The notes under the pieces were generated by a model. The model saw only the letters and a program-made list of their open reading frames with translations. It ran no database searches and was not told the DNA's origin. Source: Tamarix chinensis (taxonomy: Eukaryota; Streptophyta; Magnoliopsida; Caryophyllales; Tamaricaceae). From it: 64,000 nucleotides of DNA. Both the position numbers and the translations under genes were made by a program. The DNA lies in contig CM060174.1 in the NCBI GenBank assembly GCA_030549775.1, forward strand, positions 95,558,132 through 95,622,131, written 5' to 3'. Of the stretch, positions 58,431-64,000 are shown in pieces (within the stretch, counting starts at the first letter, position 1; every line of letters begins with the position of its first letter).

Positions 58431-59250
58431 AATGAGTAGTTTGTATCTAATATGTCATTGTGATTGTGGAATTTGTGATATGACTCAAATAACACTGATT
58501 AGCGAGATAGGAGTATTTGATGATTAGTAAGAATCACGAGAACGAATTCTAATTCAAAATTAGATGAGACTAGGACGACCTTAATGAGTAATCTGTGTTA
58601 CCTTGGACGACCATTTGAATAAGAAATTTTTGATGATATCTGAACGATTAAAATTGGATATTTAGCTGATTATTGTGCTTTTGTGATCACCATTAATTAA
58701 GACACTAATACTTAAAGTGAAAGACCTCGAGATCGGGAATGGTGGCTCTTTAGGGGTCGCTACCCTAAAGACGTGGTTTAGCCCACAATTATTTGGTATC
58801 TGTTGGTGTATCTTTGTGCCTCAGCCAGGCCCTATATCTACTCTATCTAGCTCTACGGACCTAGTTATGGGGTATGCATACTTAAGGATTAGGTGTCCTT
58901 GTCGGTAGGGTACTGAGTTAGCTTGTGCACCAGTACGATCAGGGTACTTTTACGTCCTTGGGTTGATAGTTGAAGGGTACTGAGTAGCTTTTATGCACTA
59001 GTGCGACCGGTGTACCTTTGTATCCCGGGATCTTGATCTCCCTATCGAAGCAAATAAATGAAATTGTTGTGCTGAATAAAAAGGGAAAACATTAATCGTT
59101 AAAGTGAAAGATTAATGAGCCGGGACCAGTTGAAGTATATGATGAGTACCGATCCACCAGAAATAATAGTGGCCCAAGATGTTTTTCCCTGGATGATGTT
59201 TATGAGTACCGATTCACCAGATATAATAGTGGTCCAGGATGTTTTACCCT

Positions 59251-59253
59251 GGA

Positions 59254-59314
<61 letters not shown>
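59251..59314. repeat. (TA)n microsatellite in B3
   Basis: About 31 TA dinucleotides in a run, between two CCGGTCCACC-type units. Confidence 0.95.
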
Positions 59315-59321
<7 letters not shown>

Positions 59322-60116
59322 TCCGATCCACCGGCCAAAATAGTGGGGGTCCCGAGCTCAATAAAATTTGTTTTGGATGTGAATAAATTATGGAAAAATA
59401 CTAGTCATTGAGATGATTGATTAATGATGGAATAATGGCCTTTAGGCCCGAAAAGTATCAATTACTCATTATGGCCTATTAATATTTGGTTCACTTATTA
59501 AGTATGCGGATGTACGAAAGTGAATGTTATGTATACGCTATTAATATCTGATCGAATTGTTGGATGTGTGAATAAATGGATCTGAATATCATGTTTACAC
59601 CTATGGTTATGTACAAATGCAGTAGTATTTCATGTGTTACATTGCGTGCCTATTTTTAAGTGCGTTTTTAAAGGGTTACTCAGTACCGTAGTAGTGAAGG
59701 GTTCTCTTCGTGGGGCCCCTGCCTATTTAATGGGCAGTGCCCTTTATAGGTCATGTTCGGTGCTGTTCAAGTGGGCTCTCGGGAACGTGCGTAAGGTACT
59801 ATCCGGTAAATTCTAGGATTTTAATTTTTCTCTTTTAAATTCAATGTATTTTTTATTTTGTAACCACCGTTGTTGGATTTTACTCTCGTAAATTATTTAC
59901 TTCGCTACTCTAATTTGTACATGCTTAAGTTTCTGGTAAAATTGTATTTTACCTTTTTAGCCTTAGCACTTGGTACTGGAACGGTAGGAGTGAACCGGTC
60001 TGGTACTAAGTGTGGCGGTAATATCCCCAAAGTTCATGGTTTATTAATTTGCTTCTGCTAATTTCCTTTTAATTAACGAAATTTTTAGTAGTGAATTTTG
60101 GAGGTGTTACATTACT

Positions 60117-63038
60117 GTTGAAGGGGTGCCAATTGAAGGAAATGGGATATATTATATAAGCTATGCAAATGGTAGAGCTTGTGGAATGGTTCCCATTAGG
60201 ATTCCTAATTAGCGAATTGATTCGGGAGCATCCACAATTAAGGGTCATACTTTAGCTTTTAATTTCCCCAAGTTTGAATATCACAAAACCCTTCCTATTT
60301 GGACATATTAATATCTATCAACCCTAGCCATGCAAAAATCCTCTTATTCCAAACACCCAAAAACAATATCCCTAAGCCATGTTTGGTCTAGCCTTTCCTT
60401 AAGCAACGTTTCCTCTAATTTGATTCCTTATTTTCCCTTAGGTTCTCGGCACTTGCATACCTAAAATGCAACCATGACACACCCCCTTGGAAGATAAAAA
60501 AAAAAATTCAACTGCAAATCACTTTCACCTAGGATGAAAAGTTACTTCCAACACTTTGAAGAACAAATTAGAATTGAGGAAGAGTAAATAAGGCTAGAAG
60601 ACATTATTTACTTCATTTTGTTAACTACAAGGTTGAAAGAGGTCTTTGTCACTTTTTTGTGTGTATATGTTTGTTGTAATTTTGTATCATGTAAAGGAGT
60701 ATGTTAGGGGTTTCAAAAATCAACTAAGATACTACACCCAAACCAAAAAGCATGGGTTGGGATCTAAGCTTGATTTTTCATCCTTCTAGGCTTTAACATG
60801 AGTATTATTTGTTTAAGTTGTAAAATTTAATCCTACAATCCTCCTATAATTATTAAGTTAGTATGGAATGAAAGAAAAATAATACCTTGGGTTCCATATT
60901 TTCTCTCTAAAAACCAAGAGTATACTTCATTCTCAAGTGAAAGAGTTTGAAGTTTCTTTATTTAAATCTTACAAGATTTATCCTAAAAGTTATATACCTT
61001 AGATTTATCTTGTAAGTATTGATTCAAGGAGTTACTAATAAACGATATTTTATCTCACTTCCTTCCCCAATTTCCCTTTTTATTTTATGTTATTCTTCAT
61101 CCTAAGAACACCAACACCTAGCAAGACCCAAGTTGAATATCATATGCTTCAAGAATGGTACCTAATGAGATAAAAGACAAGTTATGGGTTCATGTGTAGG
61201 TATAATGAGATTTTTTTTATTATATTAATATTTGAATTATATACTAATGATATTCATATTTATTATGATGTAGAGTGATTTTGATATATCTAAAAACTAT
61301 AAGAAAGTTATGTTTTAAAAGGGTGTTAAATATTGGAAAGACTTTTAAGTTTGATTTAGAATATCATTACATAGTTGCTAAATATGAAACTTACCTATCA
61401 CAACCGCTAACAGATTATCAACCCATGATCACACCCTAGTAATAAACGGAGTTTGTAGAGTTAAAAAGGTTAAAAGAAGCAAATGTATGTAATTACTCAC
61501 AATATAATTTATGTCATAAATAATACTTATAATCATATGCATTGATTTTCTATATGAAATTTTTTTAACATCGTAAGAAGTGATACGCTGGAAATGATAC
61601 CGCAAGAAAATGAGTTGGTAAGGAAGTAAATTCGGTCAATATACATTGATTATTATTAGTTTCACATGATAATAACTAACTTGATTCTAAAGGATATGGA
61701 GGTAAAGAAACATGTAGAAACAAAATGTATTCCATTTGTATCTTCTACAAGAGTGGATGTTTGGGTGAGGGTTAGAGTAGATAAGAAAATATTAAAGGCT
61801 ACCAATAAACAAACCTAGGAAATCTTTTATAAAATTGTAGATATTTATCATTATATTCTTCTCAATATTATTTTTTATCAATTTTTTTTACCTTTAACTA
61901 TAATCATTTCTCTAACACAAGGAGCTCCAGGCAACATGAGCACTACCAAGTGGCTGAAATAATGTCTTTGCTCAAGTTTTAGGGATGGAGGAACACATTG
62001 GTCTAATCACATAGATACCACATGGTGTCACATGGTCAAGTACTTTTGTACGATTTCCTATTTCCCATACTCTTAATGAAGAGGTTAACTATCTAAGAGC
62101 TAAAGTGGATAATTTAAGAGCAGAGCAATCAAAGTTAATTACCAACCAACGAAGGATTGATAAGCAAATGCAAAATTACATGAATGAAAAGACAACCATC
62201 TTGGATTTTAACATGATTGTTCTCTCTATTACTCCTATGACCCCTAGTATTGTACCTATTCCAAAAGTACTAGAAGTAATATACTTTACTATTTATTATT
62301 TTCTTATTTAAAATGTATCTGTAGTTGAAATATATGAAATTAATGAAACTCTAGAATATAGGGTGACTATACATGTGATCTCAAGACATTAGTGAAAAGG
62401 GCTATTGCCACCTAAGGAATCACTCATGTCTTTAAGCAGATATTGTTGAAGCCCACCACAGTTTGAGTCACTCTCAAAACCATCCACAATGGGTATGCTT
62501 TCTTAAAGTTACCCTTTTTAAAAGATAACAATCGTGATCTCCTATGCTTCACTTAGATGACCATGTCATATAGTTATCCTTAAAGATGCGGTATGATTAT
62601 TAATAAAGAGTTTTAACTTAATTAATTTCTTAATTATTGTCTATTAACTTTTTTATTTGACTAGAACAATAACATTTTTTGGAGGAAGTTAAGTCCTAAA
62701 GAGTAACAAGATAAGGAATTAGAGGAGGTGAGAAGATAATTGTGTGCAAGGTACACCACACCTCTTATCAACTATCAAGTGTTGTCCTATAGGATGATGA
62801 CGTATTATGATGAACTCTTGCGTAGTCAACATTTGAGCATAGAAGTTGAATTGCTAGTGAAATTATTTTTCAGGACCTGAGAAATCAATGTATATATATT
62901 AGTTGAAGACTTAGTTCATTTGTTGACTAAAGGGTGACTACAGTTTTAGCATTATATATATATATAAGGTATAATTTCATTTAATTTTAAATTCATAACT
63001 ATATTGAACAATATTATTTTAATTTTTAAGTGAGGTAT
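60117..63038 (+). mobile_element. CACTA-like element, decayed right part
   Basis: It continues the 43798 element after B3. Only short frames survive: VEGVPIEGNG... (60117-60206) and a polar, coiled-coil-like stretch (EEVNYLRAKVDNLRAEQ, about 62077-62130). No right terminus, and no clear TNP2/TNPD core. Some of this stretch may be unrelated intergenic DNA. Confidence 0.35.
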
Positions 63039-64000
63039 TATAATACCCCGAATTTAATCTAACCCTAATTTTGGGTAATTAATATTTTTACCTAACCCTA
63101 ATCTTGGATGATTAATATTTTAATTTTTCCCTAATTCTTTAATCCTAAATAAAAAATAATAATTCTAATCCAAACCTTAAACTGCTTTTTTCCTTTTTCC
63201 TTTTTATTTCATCTTTCCCTCTTTCCTTTTTATTCTCCTCCCTCAATCTTTATCTTCTTCTTCCCCTTCTTCCCGTATGTTTCTATCCTACCCTCGACCC
63301 AATCCCATTGGTTATCCCTCCCCCATAAACCTACCTATACCTAACTCATCACCACCACCATCACCTACCTAAACCTTTGGGATTTGTAGTTAGAATTTTG
63401 CCCTAAAATACCCAGTCCTCTCATCTACTGACACACCCTCTCTACCTCACTCTTTGTCGTCCCTCACCATTCACACAAACCTCTCTCTATGTACCTCTTA
63501 AATTTCTCTCATTACCTTATTTAATGCCTCGTCAAACCCTACCCAAACTTTCTTTTCCTTCCCTCAACTTCTCTACATGTCGTTTAATCATTGTCCACCA
63601 TTTTCTTCTGGTAAAACTCTACGTAACTTACCTCACCTCATTCTTCAAACTCGATGCAATGTGAGAAAATCCCGTTATTCAAACCTAGCTACATGACATC
63701 CTCGCGCAACCCCTCCCCTTGGTGCATAACCTTTCCACCCAACACACTTCCATTTATGCCACAACTTTACGCCACCTCCCTCTACTAGCATGAGTCATTC
63801 ACACCACCACGCTTCACCAACATGAGTCATTCATGCCACTAACCCTTCGCTAATGTGAGGACCTCATGTAGCATCCCTCAGGTATGTGAGTCCCTCACAC
63901 AACACCTGCCCTTGTTTTACCACTTCCTCACGCATCCACCCCCATTTGCCACACTTTTCCCGTAGCTAAGTTTGCTTTAGTTTTACTTCTTTTCCATCAT
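63039..64000 (+). mobile_element. F/D-like long LTR start, runs off the window
   Basis: It starts TATAATACCCCG, one base from the TGTAATACCCC start of D, then has an AT lead, a TC-rich tract (63185-63260) and C-rich DNA with ctcatgtagc...gtgag motifs (63850-63900). It matches the F fragment at 27488. Confidence 0.5.

Larger units (their letters stand above)
44999..60111 (+). mobile_element. B3: family B long LTR-like element, TSD TTACT, split by B4
   Basis: It starts TGTAACCCCCC and ends GGAGGTGTTACA, flanked by TTACT at 44994-44998 and 60112-60116. Without B4 its own length is about 5.1 kb. Left arm 44999-47053 (TC-rich tract, gcagctcatgctgcatgagt at 46538, ggataccggtaagg at 46750); right arm 57047-60111 (minisatellite, CTTTAGGG hairpin at 58747-58771, CCGGTCCACC repeats, TA run 59251-59314, 3' hairpin at 59967-60012). 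Confidence 0.88.
44946..60206 (+). pseudogene. CACTA-type ORF fragment split by B3
   Basis: Upstream of B3 the frame reads ...GLRFIVDEFT; downstream, from 60117, it continues VEGVPIEGNGIYYISYANG and stops at TAG after IRIPN. The join uses one copy of the TTACT duplication, so B3 landed inside a translated region. Later pieces (about 62080-62200) encode a lysine/glutamate-rich, coiled-coil-like stretch. I take it as a decayed accessory (TNPA-like) gene of the CACTA element. The family call rests mainly on the terminus. Confidence 0.4.

Noticed and set aside
1..64000. CRISPR arrays, rRNA or tRNA genes, and 5S-containing Cassandra-type elements
   Set aside because: No regular repeat-spacer pattern with unique spacers, no rRNA sequence and no convincing tRNA cloverleaf was seen. 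The CCGGTGG repeats have related, not unique, spacers.

Overview
The window is angiosperm-like nuclear DNA: AT-rich, with plant-type TTTAGGG repeats, hAT, CACTA, MULE-like and LTR elements, and one plant ELO-family gene. It looks like a repeat-dense intergenic landscape around a single host gene. Only two protein-coding genes are well supported: an intronless ELO-like fatty-acid elongase gene on the minus strand (25187-26155) and the transposase gene of an apparently intact hAT transposon (CDS 49154-51525, element 47427-52213).

Most of the rest is a stack of very long LTR-like units (2.9-5.2 kb, TG...CA ends, 5-bp target duplications). They fall into related families that I call A (1972-6964 minus, 17842-20753 plus), B (B1 to 11488 plus; B2 36310-40850 plus; B3 44999-60111 plus; B4 47054-57041 minus), C (11619-15674 minus, plus older C2 remnants 11489-11618 and 15675-17051), D (27697-31805 plus), E (about 32211-35262 minus) and F (pieces from 27480 to 36309, and a relative starting near 63039). 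Exact target duplications were read directly for A2 (GGGTA), B2 (ATATA), B3 (TTACT), B4 (CTTAG), D (CAACT), the 415-6964 insertion (CAAAC), an 854-bp short solo LTR at 23931-24784 (GGTTA) and the hAT element (CCTGCAAG). No gag, protease, reverse transcriptase or integrase coding sequence is visible anywhere.

Layout: 1-11488 is B1 split by a 6.55-kb insertion carrying A1. 11489-17051 is C2 split by C1. 17052-23925 is AT-rich DNA holding A2. 23926-27480 holds the short solo LTR and the ELO gene. 27480-40850 is element F invaded by D, E and B2. 41328-43661 is a TIR-flanked MULE-like element carrying a degenerate telomere-like array. 43798-63038 is a decayed CACTA-like element whose reading frame is split by B3, which is split by B4, which is split by hAT. 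63039-64000 is the start of another LTR.

The most interesting signals are shared architecture and RNA-like structure. (i) A1 contains a 1491-bp GT-AG interval that is missing exactly at the splice junction in A2, which implies a spliced RNA intermediate. (ii) The exon 1 end, splice donor and intron start of that interval are also the 5' leader of the hAT transposase gene, so a DNA transposon and an LTR family share one transcription module. (iii) Families A, B, C and D keep a long hairpin just before a TGGCGGTAA motif near their 3' ends although the stem sequence has changed, with compensatory and wobble pairs. A second hairpin shows a C-G to T-A compensated change.
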